Below, piece after piece: positions 9,437 through 19,260 of a stretch of DNA of 64,000 nt. The stretch is from Sphingobacteriales bacterium (GTDB lineage Bacteria; Bacteroidota; Bacteroidia; Chitinophagales; UBA2359): positions 372,001-436,000 of the forward strand of contig JADJJT010000002.1 of NCBI GenBank assembly GCA_016706405.1. Reading direction: 5' to 3'. A program made the position numbers and the translations under genes. How positions within the stretch are numbered: the first letter of the stretch is position 1; each line of letters begins with the position of its first letter. Below the pieces are notes generated by a model, which was not told the origin of the DNA, did no database searches, and saw nothing but the letters and a program-made list of their open reading frames with translations.

Positions 9437-10504
9437 TTAGGCCCCTAATAATTCGGCTAATTTTTGTTCGAGGGCTGGGCCGCGCAAATTGCGAGCTATA
9501 ATATTGCCTTCTTTGTCGAGTAAAAAAGTAGCCGGGATAGAGCGAACGCCATATAAAGCGGCTGGTGCCGACTGCCATCCGGCTAAATCGCTAACATGGC
9601 TGGGCCAAATCAAATTATCTTTGGCTATTGCGTCTTCCCACTTTGCTTTGTCTTTATCGAGCGATACGCTGTAAATTTCAAATCCTTTTTTATTGTATTT
9701 TTTATAAGCTGCTACAACAGTAGGGTTTTCTTTGCGGCAGGGGCCACACCAAGATGCCCAAAAGTCAATTAAAACAACTTTGCCTTTTAAACTTGATAGG
9801 GCAATCTCTTTTCCTTTAGGGCTTGCAAAATTTATTTCGGGGGCAGGTTTACCTATAGATACGTTTTGCGCGCTGGCAGCTTGTTCTACACTGGCATTAA
9901 AATTTTGCGTTAGCGGGTGGTCTGGCAGTTGTTGGGTTAGCTTTTCGCCAGCTTTTTTAAAAGCATCAAAATCGTTTTCAATTTGAATAAATTGGCAGGC
10001 CATAAATGCCAATAAAGCACTTTTAGTGGTATCTATATAATTTTTGTAATATTCGGGTTGAGCCGAGCCAGCCGTTTGTACTTCCTTTAATAGGGCTTGA
10101 AGCTGCACCGATTCGGGCGAGCCGGTTATGGTGTATTCGCCGGTTGCCAAGGTTTTAATGTCAAAATCAATATTAACTTTTGAGGTGTTGTCGGCAATAA
10201 ATAAAATATTGGTGTTTCCGCCGCCTATTCGAAGCTGACATAAAGATTTTGTGTTGGCTAATTTTCCTAATAAGGTAAACTGGCCATTATCTTTTACTTC
10301 AACGGTATCGAGGGTTACAATTTTTTGGCCTAATACTTCAATTAAGTACATTTTTGTTTTAGGTGCCAGCCCTTTACCTGTTCCTTTAACGACTAAGCCG
10401 TCGTGGTTGGCATCAGCACCCATGTTATTACAGCTGGTTAGCAGTAATGCAAATATGGTTAAACACAATACCCCAATTAAAGGTAATTTGCGCATGTTTA
10501 GCAT
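9437..10504 (-). CDS. TlpA-family thiol-disulfide oxidoreductase lipoprotein with DUF4369-like N-domain
   Basis: A 355-residue protein. Signal and lipobox LLTSC give C25 as the lipidated residue. Residues ~35-140 resemble the DUF4369 beta domain typical of Bacteroidota TlpA proteins, a helical linker follows, and ~215-355 form an AhpC/TSA-type thioredoxin fold with the active site WCGPC (C253, C256) and a cis-proline in RSIPAT. It should reduce or exchange disulfides in periplasmic proteins. Translation may begin at Met1 or at Met4 (10495). Minus-strand TATCTTTG at 10567-10560, with a second box TAATTTTG at 10575-10568, is the likely promoter. Confidence 0.88.
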   Translation of the reverse strand: MLNMRKLPLIGVLCLTIFALLLTSCNNMGADANHDGLVVKGTGKGLAPKTKMYLIEVLGQKIVTLDTVEVKDNGQFTLLGKLANTKSLCQLRIGGGNTNILFIADNTSKVNIDFDIKTLATGEYTITGSPESVQLQALLKEVQTAGSAQPEYYKNYIDTTKSALLAFMACQFIQIENDFDAFKKAGEKLTQQLPDHPLTQNFNASVEQAASAQNVSIGKPAPEINFASPKGKEIALSSLKGKVVLIDFWASWCGPCRKENPTVVAAYKKYNKKGFEIYSVSLDKDKAKWEDAIAKDNLIWPSHVSDLAGWQSAPAALYGVRSIPATFLLDKEGNIIARNLRGPALEQKLAELLGA

Positions 10505-10559
10505 ACTAATAAATTAATTTAGTTATAAAAAATAAATAGAATATTGATAAAACAAACCG

Positions 10560-10575
10560 CAAAGATACAAAATTA
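10560..10575 (-). promoter_or_regulatory. Overlapping -7 boxes for the TlpA-like gene
   Basis: On the minus strand TAATTTTG (10575-10568) and TATCTTTG (10567-10560) stand side by side, each matching TAnnTTTG, about 60 bases before the start. Only one may be used. Confidence 0.45.
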
Positions 10576-10609
10576 CCCATCAACGAAGTGTATAAAAAAA
10601 GTTAAAACT

Positions 10610-10637
10610 ATTCTCCGGATAAAAAAATCCGGAGAAT
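10610..10637 (-). terminator. Terminator with TCCGGA stem, downstream of AI-2E family gene
   Basis: ATTCTCCGGAT (10610-10620) and ATCCGGAGAAT (10627-10637) form an 11-bp perfect stem with a loop of A residues. On the minus strand it follows the transporter stop at 10667 and runs into AGTTTTAAC. A third TCCGGA copy abuts it. Confidence 0.65.
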
Positions 10638-10666
10638 CCGGATAATATTGCATTATAATATGTTAT

Positions 10667-11881
10667 TTATTTCATTTCGTTCGTATCTTTATCTTCATTA
10701 GGGCGTTTGTGAAAATAATCAGTTAGTTTTTGCCATAGTTGGTTTGTTTGTTGGCTTAAACTAATAGTATCGGTGGTGTTGGGGGTTGAGGCATTGTTTT
10801 CTGGTTGGCGGCTGTTATAATTTTTAGGTTCGTCATCGCCCAATAAAATTCCGTAAGCATGTAAAGAGGGTATTTTATCGAAGATAATTTTTAATACGCC
10901 ACATCCTGGTATAGATAAAATCATGCCCACAACCCCCCAAATTGAAGCACCTACCAACAGGGCAATAATGGCGGCAAGTGGGTTAATACTAACACTTGAG
11001 CCTGTAACTTTTGGGGTAATAAAATTATTATCTAAAAACTGAACCAGCACACATACACCCAAAGCGCCAACGGCTATCCAAATACTGTCGCGGGTAACCA
11101 AGGCAATGGTTATGGGCAACAAGCTGCCAATTAGTACGCCAATATATGGAATTATATTGAGCATGGCGGCAATTAAACCAATAAGCAGGGCATACGGCAG
11201 GCCAAGCAAAAAAAATCCGGTAGTATTAAGTAGGGCAACAATTAACATGACTGTTAAAATACCTTTTAAATATTGGTTTGTCATGGCTATAATATCATCA
11301 ACTATATCGGTAATGGCAATTTTATGCTGATGCCCTAATTGCCGTATAAATTGTGCTATTCGTTTTCGCATAAGGAGCATAAAAAATACCATCACTGGAA
11401 TTAGCCCTACTATGGCCATTACCGAGCCTGTTGCCGAAAAAAAGTTTAAGGCCAAACTGCCCGCTTTTTCGCCTATTGCCTGCCCGCGCTGCCGCAGCCA
11501 TAATAGCTGCTCCGATTTACTTAAATCGGTTTGCGCCTGTATGTAGTCGAGCAAACTATTTATTTTAATTTCTAAGGAGGTTTGAATTGTAGGTAATCGG
11601 CCTGCAAGTGCCGTAGCTTGTACACCTATGACGCCAAATACTAATAAAAACATAAAAACCAGAACAAATACCGCTATTAACGCCGATAAAGTAACCGATA
11701 AACCAATTTTTTCTAACCTTTTGCAGAAAGGCAGCAACAGCGAAGCAAATAATCCGGATAAAGTAACCGGAAGCAAAATATTGCGGGCTTCGACCAAAAA
11801 AACAATCAGTAAGGCAATAAATAAAAATAAATACGCGCCGTAAACATAAGCGGGTGGTTTGGGTGGTACTGTATTGTTCAT
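10667..11881 (-). CDS. AI-2E family (PerM-like) membrane transporter
   Basis: The start at 11881 (MNNTVPPKPP...) gives 404 residues; an upstream in-frame Met would prepend an unrelated hydrophobic stretch. About eight membrane segments with the usual layout: two close pairs in the N-terminal third, a soluble amphipathic region (~115-165), then a cluster of segments with the family-like stretch LIAAMLNIIPYIGVLIGSL. The C-terminal ~60 residues are soluble and Asn/Thr/Gln-rich. Members export small molecules or run Na+/H+ exchange; the substrate cannot be read from sequence. Single gene followed by its own terminator. Confidence 0.85.
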   Translation of the reverse strand: MNNTVPPKPPAYVYGAYLFLFIALLIVFLVEARNILLPVTLSGLFASLLLPFCKRLEKIGLSVTLSALIAVFVLVFMFLLVFGVIGVQATALAGRLPTIQTSLEIKINSLLDYIQAQTDLSKSEQLLWLRQRGQAIGEKAGSLALNFFSATGSVMAIVGLIPVMVFFMLLMRKRIAQFIRQLGHQHKIAITDIVDDIIAMTNQYLKGILTVMLIVALLNTTGFFLLGLPYALLIGLIAAMLNIIPYIGVLIGSLLPITIALVTRDSIWIAVGALGVCVLVQFLDNNFITPKVTGSSVSINPLAAIIALLVGASIWGVVGMILSIPGCGVLKIIFDKIPSLHAYGILLGDDEPKNYNSRQPENNASTPNTTDTISLSQQTNQLWQKLTDYFHKRPNEDKDTNEMK

Positions 11882-12122
11882 GGTGCTGGATGTATTAATA
11901 AAAATTATGAGGTTTGGCAAAACAAGTAGCAAATACTGCTTAGTAAACACGATGCAAGATAAGCATTTGCTTAAAACAAATAAAGAAATACAAAGTAAAA
12001 ATAATTAGATCTTAGAAGATAGTTATTCTATTAGGGCAAATATGTTAAAAGAATTAGGTATAAACAATCTGTGTAAGCAAACATCCGGAATTTTAAACCT
12101 AATTTTGTCGCTAAATTTGATT

Positions 12123-13416
12123 ATGATAGTTTTTAAATTTGGCGGTGCATCTATTAACGATGCTAATTCTATAAAAAATATTGGCCGGATATTGCAAAAC
12201 TATACCGACGAGTTGTTAGTAGTGGTAGTTTCGGCGATGGGTAAAACTACCAACGAGTTAGAGGCTGTTGTTAAAGCCTATTTGCAACAAAATGACACCC
12301 ATAACAATTTGTTGAATGCAATTGCTGCTAAACATTTAATTACAGCGCAAAATTTATTTGGTGCCACAAATACCGCAACTGATCAGTTGGCACAAATTTT
12401 TGTCGATTTGCAAAACCAGTTAAACAAGCCTCCGCGCGGCAATACCGATTTTATTTACGACTCTATCGTCTCGGTGGGCGAAATTGCAGCCTCGGTGCTG
12501 CTTAGCGCCTGGCTTAACCATTGCGGCTTGCCCAATCAATGGCTCGATGCCCGCGATTGCATTTTAACCGACAATCATTACCGCGAGGGAAATGTGCAAT
12601 GGCAGCCAACTTGCCAGGCCATTGTGCAGCAAATTACAAACCTAGACAATAAGGGTGTTAAGTGGGCAGTAACCCAAGGTTTTATTGGCGGAACCCCCGA
12701 ACATTTGACAACTACGCTTGGCCGCGAAGGCTCGGACTATACGGCGGCAATTTTTGCCAATGCCTTAGATGCGCAATATATGGCCGTTTGGAAAGATGTA
12801 GCCGGTATTTACTCGGGCGACCCACGCATAGTGCCAACTGCCGTTAAAATTAACAACCTGTCGTACCGCGAAGCCGTTGGAAATGACCTTTTATGGGGCA
12901 AAAGTTATACACCCCAAAACGATAAAACCGCTACAAAACAAAAAAATTCCGTTGTATGTGCGCTCGTTTTTACAGCCTACCGAGGCCGGCACCCTTATAC
13001 ATACCCAAAACCAGGCTCAACTGCCGCCTATAATAGTTTACCACCCAAACCAAATACAACTAACGCTGTTTACCCGCGATTTTTCGTTTATTGCCGAACA
13101 TTATCTTAGCGAAATTTATCAAATTTTTGCACGTTACGAAGTAAAATGCAATTTAACGCAAAATGGCGCTACTCATTTTTTGGCATGTATAGACCACGTG
13201 TCGCATAAACTTCCGGATTTGTTGACCGAGTTAAACACTTTATATAACGTAGAAATGCAAACAGGGCTCGAAATATTAACAATTAGACATTATAATGCCG
13301 AAAGCATTACACAGTTTACCCAAAACCGGCAAATTTTATTACAACAGCAAAGCCTTGATACAGTACAATATGTGCTGCGCGAAGAAGAAAATGGCATTAA
13401 AAAATCGCATAAATAA
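12123..13416 (+). CDS. lysC: Aspartate kinase, frameshifted near 12873
   Basis: Read as one gene it has 430 residues, normal for a monofunctional aspartokinase, which phosphorylates aspartate as the first step to Lys, Thr and Met. The start ATG at 12123 begins MIVFKFGGASI, the family's N-terminal KFGG phosphate motif; the in-frame ATG at 12042 adds 27 unrelated residues. The kinase domain runs through TTLGREGSDYTAA and VWKDVAGIYSGDP. Between SYREAV and EMTFYGAKVIHPKTIKPL the frame changes by one extra base, seen as GTTGGAAATG where GTTGAAATG restores the consensus. Two ACT-type regulatory domains follow. Either a pseudogene or a one-base sequence error. Confidence 0.85.
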
Positions 13417-13512
13417 AGCGATTATTTTTGAGCAGGGTTTGCATAATAAAACCTACGGATATTTGATTTATCCGGAAAAGTGGGTGGTTGTTATATTGGT
13501 ATCTCTGTTTAG

Positions 13513-13827
13513 TTACGCCTGTGAAGGTGGGCCGCCAAAATGAATTGGCGGAAAGTCGTTGTTCTTTGGGTTGTCGTCAATAACGCCATATTGCGCCTCG
13601 TATTTTAAAATATTGTCGGTTAAAGCACGCAGCAAACGTTTGGCATTAAGAGGGGTAACCAAAATCCTCGATTTTACTTTAGCTTTAGGTAATCCGGGCA
13701 TAATTTTAACAAAATCGAGCACAAATTCGGAATTAGAATGGCTAATGATGGCTAAATTTGCATAAACACCATCGGCCATATCTTCGGTTAGCTCAATATT
13801 TATTTGATTCTTTTTAGGTGGTTCCAT
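13513..13827 (-). CDS. DUF3467 family protein
   Basis: A 104-residue cytosolic protein. Its pattern (ELTEDMADGVYANLAIISHSNSEFVLDFVKIMPGLPKAKVKSRILVTPLNAKRLLRAL...) is that of DUF3467, a small conserved family in bacteria with no proven function. The C-terminus is Pro/Gly-rich. It converges on the aspartate kinase gene with a 96-base gap. Confidence 0.85.
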   Translation of the reverse strand: MEPPKKNQINIELTEDMADGVYANLAIISHSNSEFVLDFVKIMPGLPKAKVKSRILVTPLNAKRLLRALTDNILKYEAQYGVIDDNPKNNDFPPIHFGGPPSQA

Positions 13828-13996
13828 TTTATTGTTGTTTATATTAAATTGTATTAATTATTGTTGTTTGGGTGGTTAGAAAAATGTTGGGATGCCGGCA
13901 AATTAAAAACTGAAACTTAAAAATATATCCGGAAAGAACAGAATTACAACAAAATAAGCAGCTACAAAGTTGAGAGATAAAAATAGGTGTTTTGCG

Positions 13997-14404
13997 CTAA
14001 GGCTCAATTCCTACCAAATCACTAATTTTTTTTGCTATTGTTGACAACATTAATATCATAAAATAAAAAAGTACCGTAATCAACAAAATCATGGCATAAA
14101 GGCGCAGTTCTTTAGGCGCAAGCGGACTAAGCAACCGGGCAAGCCCAATTAATAAAAAAACGTTTATTAAAAAGCCAGCAATAGATAAAATCAAATAACG
14201 CCCTCGCTTTTGGCGCACAAAAAAGAAGATTACGGCATTCATAGTACTGTAAAAACCCAAACCACTTAAAGCTATTAACCATTGTGTTTGTAAATTTGGG
14301 TTAAGCAGCCAACTAATGAGCATGATAGTTGTTACACTTAAAAGCACCACTAAGCCTTGTTTAATGGGTGTGGCTTTGATAGTTAAGTTGCCAGTATTAA
14401 GCAC
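13997..14404 (-). CDS. Four-helix integral membrane protein, unknown function
   Basis: A 135-residue protein with four membrane segments (about 17-35, 42-63, 70-91 and 103-124) and short polar ends. It resembles the small ATP synthase I-like or uncharacterised inner-membrane proteins of Bacteroidota in size and pattern, but no diagnostic motif is visible. Minus-strand TAAATTTG at 14468-14461 is a good -7 box about 57 bases upstream. Confidence 0.6.
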   Translation of the reverse strand: MLNTGNLTIKATPIKQGLVVLLSVTTIMLISWLLNPNLQTQWLIALSGLGFYSTMNAVIFFFVRQKRGRYLILSIAGFLINVFLLIGLARLLSPLAPKELRLYAMILLITVLFYFMILMLSTIAKKISDLVGIEP

Positions 14405-14556
14405 AGCAAATTAGGTTAAGTGGTAAAATAAAAAAACAAGAACAACTTGTAAGCAAGCAGCAAATTTAACAATTTTAAAGCAATTAGGGCTAATTTTGTC
14501 CGACATTATAAAATACAATCATTTCACTGCAATTGAATTAAAAACATTATAAATGT

Positions 14557-15132
14557 ATGATAAAAAAAAACTTAATGCCATTATCAAAATTAGCGCTTTT
14601 GTTTGGCCTATTATTGGGTTTTGCTTCCTTATTTTTTGTTAGCTGCAAAAAAAATGAACCAACCCCGCAAAACATAGATACCGCCGCACTAATTGCACAA
14701 AATAAAATTGAGTTTTTGATGATAGGCGGCGCATTTGATAATAAAATTATATCGTTCGGCAATTTTAACCCTATAAAATCACAGGCCGGATATAACGACA
14801 CATTACAAGCTACTACTGTAACCGTAATGGGAATGTATAACAATGAAAATGCTATTTTGCAGTTTTCTTTTCCGGATAATAAAAGCGGTGGCGTGTTTGA
14901 ATACGAAGACTTGCCGCAGTTCTTAAACAATCCGGCAACGCAGTTTTTTATGCAAATTGGTCAAAATCAATATTATTTGCGCTATTCGTTTTTAAAAATT
15001 ACTAATTATGGCCAAAAACTTGAGCGACTTAAAGGGCAATTTACAGCCCAGTTATGGGATTATAACAGTAATCCTGATGGCAAAATTGTTTATTTAAATC
15101 AAGGAATATTTGATGTGGCTATAACTTTTTAG
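14557..15132 (+). CDS. Putative lipoprotein, function unknown
   Basis: A 191-residue protein with an N-terminal hydrophobic segment (10-28) and lipobox FFVSCKK (C30). The mature part is a beta-rich domain (DNKIISFGNFNPIKSQAGYNDTLQATTVTVMGMYNN...) similar in style to small Bacteroidota lipoproteins. No enzyme motif is visible. The opposite strand has a shorter overlapping open frame that I treat as a shadow. Confidence 0.6.
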   Translation: MIKKNLMPLSKLALLFGLLLGFASLFFVSCKKNEPTPQNIDTAALIAQNKIEFLMIGGAFDNKIISFGNFNPIKSQAGYNDTLQATTVTVMGMYNNENAILQFSFPDNKSGGVFEYEDLPQFLNNPATQFFMQIGQNQYYLRYSFLKITNYGQKLERLKGQFTAQLWDYNSNPDGKIVYLNQGIFDVAITF

Positions 15133-15313
15133 TTTCCCAAATATTTATACCACCAAACCTAACATATTTGTACTAATTTTGTGCTTTCATTTGGATTTGT
15201 TTTAAGTTGGTTTTTATTTACTGGAGGCAAAATTACTACTGCCATTTTAATTCAACCAAAACAAGATTAAGCAAAAAAGATAGGTTAATCTAAGCTGTTT
15301 AGTTTAAATATAT

Positions 15314-17291
15314 ATGCAAAATATCATGCGAATTTTATTCTTTTGTTTAGCTATTTGTGTAGGGGCGGTAACCATGTCCACATCGGCGCAAAGTGGGATA
15401 CTTAAAAACGCCGACAAACAGTTTGATAAGGGTGCTTACCCCAAAGCTGCGCGCTTATATACTGAATACCTTGAAACAACAGATGATGCCGCAACTAAAG
15501 TAAAATTAGCTGAATGTCATTATTTAATGCGTCAACCCGCCGAAGCCGAAAAATGGTATGTGCAGGCTATTCCTACAGTTAAACAAAATCCTGAAACCCT
15601 ATACCACTACGGCCAGGTGCTTAAATCCTTAAAAAAATATGAAGAGGCAAAAATGGTTTTTCAGTTGTACGACAAAGGCACAGGGAAAGCAGCCAACCAA
15701 ATAGAAGCCTGCAAAAAGGCCAATACTTTTTAGAAGACCCCGGTATATATAAAATAGACAATATTAGCATCAACTCGGCACGCGCCGATTTTGCCCCAGC
15801 ATATTACCGCAACGGAATCGTATATTCCACTGAAGAAAACCGCACTACAAAAGAGTACAACCGCCGCGAACAACCCTTTTTAGACCTTATGTATGCCGAA
15901 CAAACAGGCTCGAATGCCTTGCTTATGGGTATGCCTGTAGAATTTGCGTTTGAAGGCGTGAAAGTAAACAGTAAATTACACGATGGGGCAGTAAGTTTTT
16001 CGAAAGATTTTAAAACGGCCTATTTGACCCGCAACCGAAAGCTTGCCACAAAAGGAGCTACCACACAACTTGAAATTATAGAAATTACCAATGCCCCAGA
16101 TGGAAGTACTATTGTAGCACCAATGCCGTTTAACAGCGATGATTACTCCTGTGGTCATCCAAGTCTTAGTGCCGATGGGCAACGCCTGTTTTTTGTATCG
16201 AATATGCCAAACGGGCAGGGCGGAACCGACATTTGGCTAACCGAGCGAAGCCGTAATGGCAACTGGGGCACCCCACGCAATTTAGGCCCCGAAATTAATA
16301 CCATGGGCAACGAAATGTTCCCGTTCATTGCTGCCGACAATACACTCTATTTTGCCTCAGACGAATGGCCTGGATTAGGTGGATACGACCTATTTAAAGC
16401 GCTGCCAACTGATAAAAATAACTGGGGGCAGCCCGAAAACTTACACGCACCCATTAACACCAATGCCGATGATTTTGCTATGATAGTAGCTTCCGGAGGC
16501 GGGCGCGGTTTTTTTACCTCGAACCGGGCAGGTGGAAAAGGCGACGACGATATTTATGCCTTTACCGCCAATCAAACGAAATGCGAAGTAAGAGGGCAAA
16601 TTACCGACCTAAAAACTGGCGCAGCTATTGCCAACGCAAATATTAAAATAGTAAGCTATACCAACGGCAGTACAAAAACTACCAATACAAATAGCAACGG
16701 CACCTATACACTTGGCATTGATTGTGCCGATGATTATACTATTTTTGCAAGTTCTACCGGCTACTTAACCGGTGTGCGTTCTTTGTCTCGCTACGAAATG
16801 AGTAAAACAAAACCCACAACCGTTGATATTGCACTGTCCTTAGCACCCGAAGCCGACCCAATAACAGGCGATTTTAAATCGCCCATAAAAATTATATCGG
16901 GCAGACAAACAATTATCCGGGCTTTGAACTCCCCGAAATTAACCATATTTATTACGATTTAGACAAATTTGACTTGCGTCCCGAGGCCAAAGTCGAGCTA
17001 AATAAAATCGTTAGTTTTATGTTAGCCAACCCTACTTTGCGGGTACAGTTAGGCTCGCATACCGACTCGCGGGGCGACAACGCTTACAACCTTGACCTTT
17101 CGGAAAAACGCGCTAAATCGGCTATTGATTATATTATTGCAAGTGGGGTGCCAAAAAAAAATATATCCGGAAAAGGCTATGGCGAAACGCAATTGGTCAA
17201 TGGCTGTAAAGATGGTACGCAATGTGCCGAAGAACAACATCAACAAAATCGCCGTACCGAGTTTTTAATTACCGGATACGTAAAAGAATAA
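15314..17291 (+). CDS. TPR / PD40 propeller / OmpA-domain envelope protein, two frameshifts
   Basis: Three consecutive frames (15314-15733, to 16962, to 17291) form one gene of about 659 residues once a single A is restored at each of two A5 runs (15715-15719 area and 16887-16891). The joins read CKKGQYFLED and SPIKNYIGQTNNYPGFELPEINHIYYDLDKF. Order: signal peptide ending STSAQ, TPR-like repeats, a PD40/WD40-like propeller (LSADGQRLFFVSNMPNGQGGTDIW..., FASDEWPGLGGYDLFKA), a carboxypeptidase-regulatory-like domain, and an OmpA peptidoglycan-binding domain (SHTDSRGDNAYNLDLSEKRAKSAIDY). This is the architecture of PorE-type T9SS-associated proteins, so it may tether the secretion machinery to the wall. 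TAATTTTG at 15174 is a possible promoter. Confidence 0.82.
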
Positions 17292-17350
17292 AGTTAAGTG
17301 TAATTTCTTGGCTTATTGATAATAAAAATATAAACTTTAATTAGAATTAG

Positions 17351-17358
17351 TAATTTTG
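17351..17358 (+). promoter_or_regulatory. -7 box (TAATTTTG) immediately before the thiolase start
   Basis: TAATTTTG ends only 7 bases before the ATG at 17366. With the usual 4-7 base distance from this element to the transcript start, the mRNA would begin within 0-3 bases of the start codon. No Shine-Dalgarno is present. Confidence 0.5.
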
Positions 17359-17365
17359 CACAGAT

Positions 17366-18538
17366 ATGGATGCTTATATTTTATCCGGATACCGCACTGC
17401 CGTTACAAAAGCCAATCGAGGTGGTTTTAAATTTACTCGCCCCGACGATTTGGCTGTTTCAGTAATTGAATATTTGTTGGCACAGGTGCCGCAACTTGAC
17501 CCCACCCGCGTTGAAGACTTAATTGTAGGCAACGCGGTTCCAGAAGCCGAGCAAGGACTTCAAATAGCCCGCATGATAGCAGTGCGCTCCCTTCCAAAAA
17601 CAACCGCCGGTGTTACCATTAACCGTTACTGCGGAAGTGGCGTTGAAGCCATTGCCATAGCCACCGCCAAAATAAAAGCAGGTATGGCCGATTGTATTAT
17701 TGCCGGGGGCACCGAGTCAATGTCATTAGTGCCTACCGTTGGATGGAAAACTGCCCTTAATTATGAGGTAGCCAAAACCCACCCCGATTATTATATAGGC
17801 ATGGGCTTAACTGCCGAAGCTGTATCGAACGAGTTTGGCGTAAGCCGCGAAGCTCAAGATGAATTTGCTTACCACAGCCATCGCAAAGCCGCAAACGCCA
17901 TAGACAATGGTTATTTCGAATCGGGAATTTGCCCCGTTGATGTAAAAGAAGTGTATGTAAACGAAAAGGGTAAACGCGCCGAACGAACCTACAAAGTTGC
18001 TGTTGATGACGGGGTAAGACGCGACACAAATATATCCGGATTGGCAAAACTAAAACCCGCTTTTGCAGCCAAAGGCTCTGTAACTGCAGGCAACTCATCG
18101 CAAACCAGCGATGGGGCTGCCTTTGCTTTGGTGGTAAGCGAAAGATTACTTAACGAGTTGGGCTTGCAACCGATGGGGCGTATGCTTAGCTGCGTAACTG
18201 TGGGGGTAGAACCACGTATTATGGGTATTGGACCCTGCGCCGCTATACCCAAAGCCTTAAAAATGGCCAATAAAAAAATAGACGATATTGACTTGATTGA
18301 ACTAAACGAAGCCTTTGCCGCACAAGCAGTTGCCGTTATACGCGAAGCTAATCTTAACCCCGACAAAGTCAATATTAATGGTGGAGCTATTGCTTTAGGG
18401 CACCCACTTGGCTGCACCGGAGCAAAACTTACCGTTCAGTTACTTAACGATTTAAAAAGAACAGGAGGTAAACATGGCATTGTTACTGCTTGTATTGGTG
18501 GGGGGCAAGGTATTGCTGCCGTTTATGAATGCCTGTAA
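17366..18538 (+). CDS. fadA: Acetyl-CoA acyltransferase (3-ketoacyl-CoA thiolase)
   Basis: A 390-residue thiolase, full family length. The nucleophile is C89 in NRYCGSGVEA; the second active cysteine is C376 in ACIGGGQG; the catalytic histidine is H346 in GGAIALGHPLGCTGAK, and NEAFAAQ is present. It releases acetyl-CoA from 3-ketoacyl-CoA in fatty-acid beta-oxidation; acetoacetyl-CoA thiolase activity is the alternative. It is not next to fadB here. A -7 promoter box sits so close that the message may be leaderless. Confidence 0.92.
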   Translation: MDAYILSGYRTAVTKANRGGFKFTRPDDLAVSVIEYLLAQVPQLDPTRVEDLIVGNAVPEAEQGLQIARMIAVRSLPKTTAGVTINRYCGSGVEAIAIATAKIKAGMADCIIAGGTESMSLVPTVGWKTALNYEVAKTHPDYYIGMGLTAEAVSNEFGVSREAQDEFAYHSHRKAANAIDNGYFESGICPVDVKEVYVNEKGKRAERTYKVAVDDGVRRDTNISGLAKLKPAFAAKGSVTAGNSSQTSDGAAFALVVSERLLNELGLQPMGRMLSCVTVGVEPRIMGIGPCAAIPKALKMANKKIDDIDLIELNEAFAAQAVAVIREANLNPDKVNINGGAIALGHPLGCTGAKLTVQLLNDLKRTGGKHGIVTACIGGGQGIAAVYECL

Positions 18539-18605
18539 AACTGCTGTTTGACGTAAAAAATTATTTTAATAGTATTATTTAATAACGCATAAATAATTAA
18601 TTCCA

Positions 18606-18797
18606 ATGAAAAACAATTTTCTTGTTTTAGTATTCGTTGCTTTTATTAGCATTGTTTCAGCGGGTTGCTTAAAAGGCAAATGCCACCATTGCACCATAAA
18701 TAACGTTAAAGTTGATTATTGCGAAGACGATTTTACCGATACCGAAATTAATGCAGCTGAAACTGCCTGCGGTCTTGCCGGTGGTGATTGGGACTAA
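18606..18797 (+). CDS. Small cysteine-rich lipoprotein
   Basis: A 63-residue precursor with a clear lipobox VSAGC (C21). The mature 43 residues hold five cysteines: the lipidated one, a CHHC pair (C26, C29), C39 and C55, and are strongly acidic (EDDFTDTE). Four free cysteines with His could form two disulfides or bind a metal. No family recognised. It lies 67 bases after the thiolase and ahead of a terminator-like hairpin. Confidence 0.65.
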   Translation: MKNNFLVLVFVAFISIVSAGCLKGKCHHCTINNVKVDYCEDDFTDTEINAAETACGLAGGDWD

Positions 18798-18920
18798 ACT
18801 GCACCAAACAATTTAAACTTGTAGTTAGCTTAAAGCAGGGACATGGTCAAAGAAAAATGTGTTAAGCATATAAGTCCGCTATTCCTTGCTTGATTGCAGT
18901 TTATTTACGCTTGCCATTTT

Positions 18921-18987
18921 AAAAAACCTCAGCCCATCCAAATCTATTGAAAAAAAAATAGACTAGGGTAGGGTAGAGGTTTTTTTG
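18921..18987 (+). terminator. Terminator-like hairpin after the small lipoprotein
   Basis: AAAAAACCTC (18921-18930) pairs with GAGGTTTTTT (18976-18985) and partially complementary sequence continues inward (GCCC, ATCC against GGGT). The loop is A-rich. Moderate strength. Confidence 0.5.
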
Positions 18988-19011
18988 ATTTGTATGCTTT
19001 GCATACGATCG

Positions 19012-19020
19012 CCAAAATTG
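19012..19020. repeat. Probable target-site duplication, left copy (CCAAAATTG)
   Basis: The 9-mer CCAAAATTG directly precedes the left end of the insertion sequence and is repeated in the same orientation at 20245-20253. IS256-group elements make 8-9 bp duplications. Confidence 0.6.
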
Positions 19021-19023
19021 GAG

Positions 19024-19091
19024 TAATGGACATTTTTAATGCTATTTTTTAGACGCTTGGTTCAAGTGGACATTTTTAATGCTGTTTTTTT
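19024..19091. repeat. Duplicated left-end sequence of the IS
   Basis: TAATGGACATTTTTAATGCT at 19024-19043 and GTGGACATTTTTAATGCT at 19066-19083 repeat with a 42-base period, each followed by a run of T. The outer copy agrees better with the right end and lies next to the target duplication. The inner copy could be an internal transposase-binding site. Confidence 0.55.
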
Positions 19092-19210
19092 ATTCACTTT
19101 TTTACATTATTCTTGAATATTTTATTTCTTTGCATGTCTGTAAAAACGGAAACAAGCTCTGCTGGGGAGCAACTTGTCAGGGATAAAACAGATGCTTGAC
19201 GAAAATGTCT

Positions 19211-19250
19211 TATCAAAGGCTTACTGTATATTGTAAGCCTTTGATATTTT
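19211..19250 (+). terminator. Perfect 14-bp hairpin inside the IS
   Basis: TATCAAAGGCTTAC (19211-19224) pairs with GTAAGCCTTTGATA (19233-19246) around an 8-base loop and is followed by TTTT on the plus strand. It may shield the transposase from readthrough transcription entering from the left. Confidence 0.55.
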
Positions 19251-19260
19251 CAGAAAGCCC

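Noticed and set aside
13295..13543. 82-residue frame overlapping the aspartate kinase 3' end
   Set aside because: It is an alternative frame of the kinase C-terminus running into the antisense of the DUF3467 gene.
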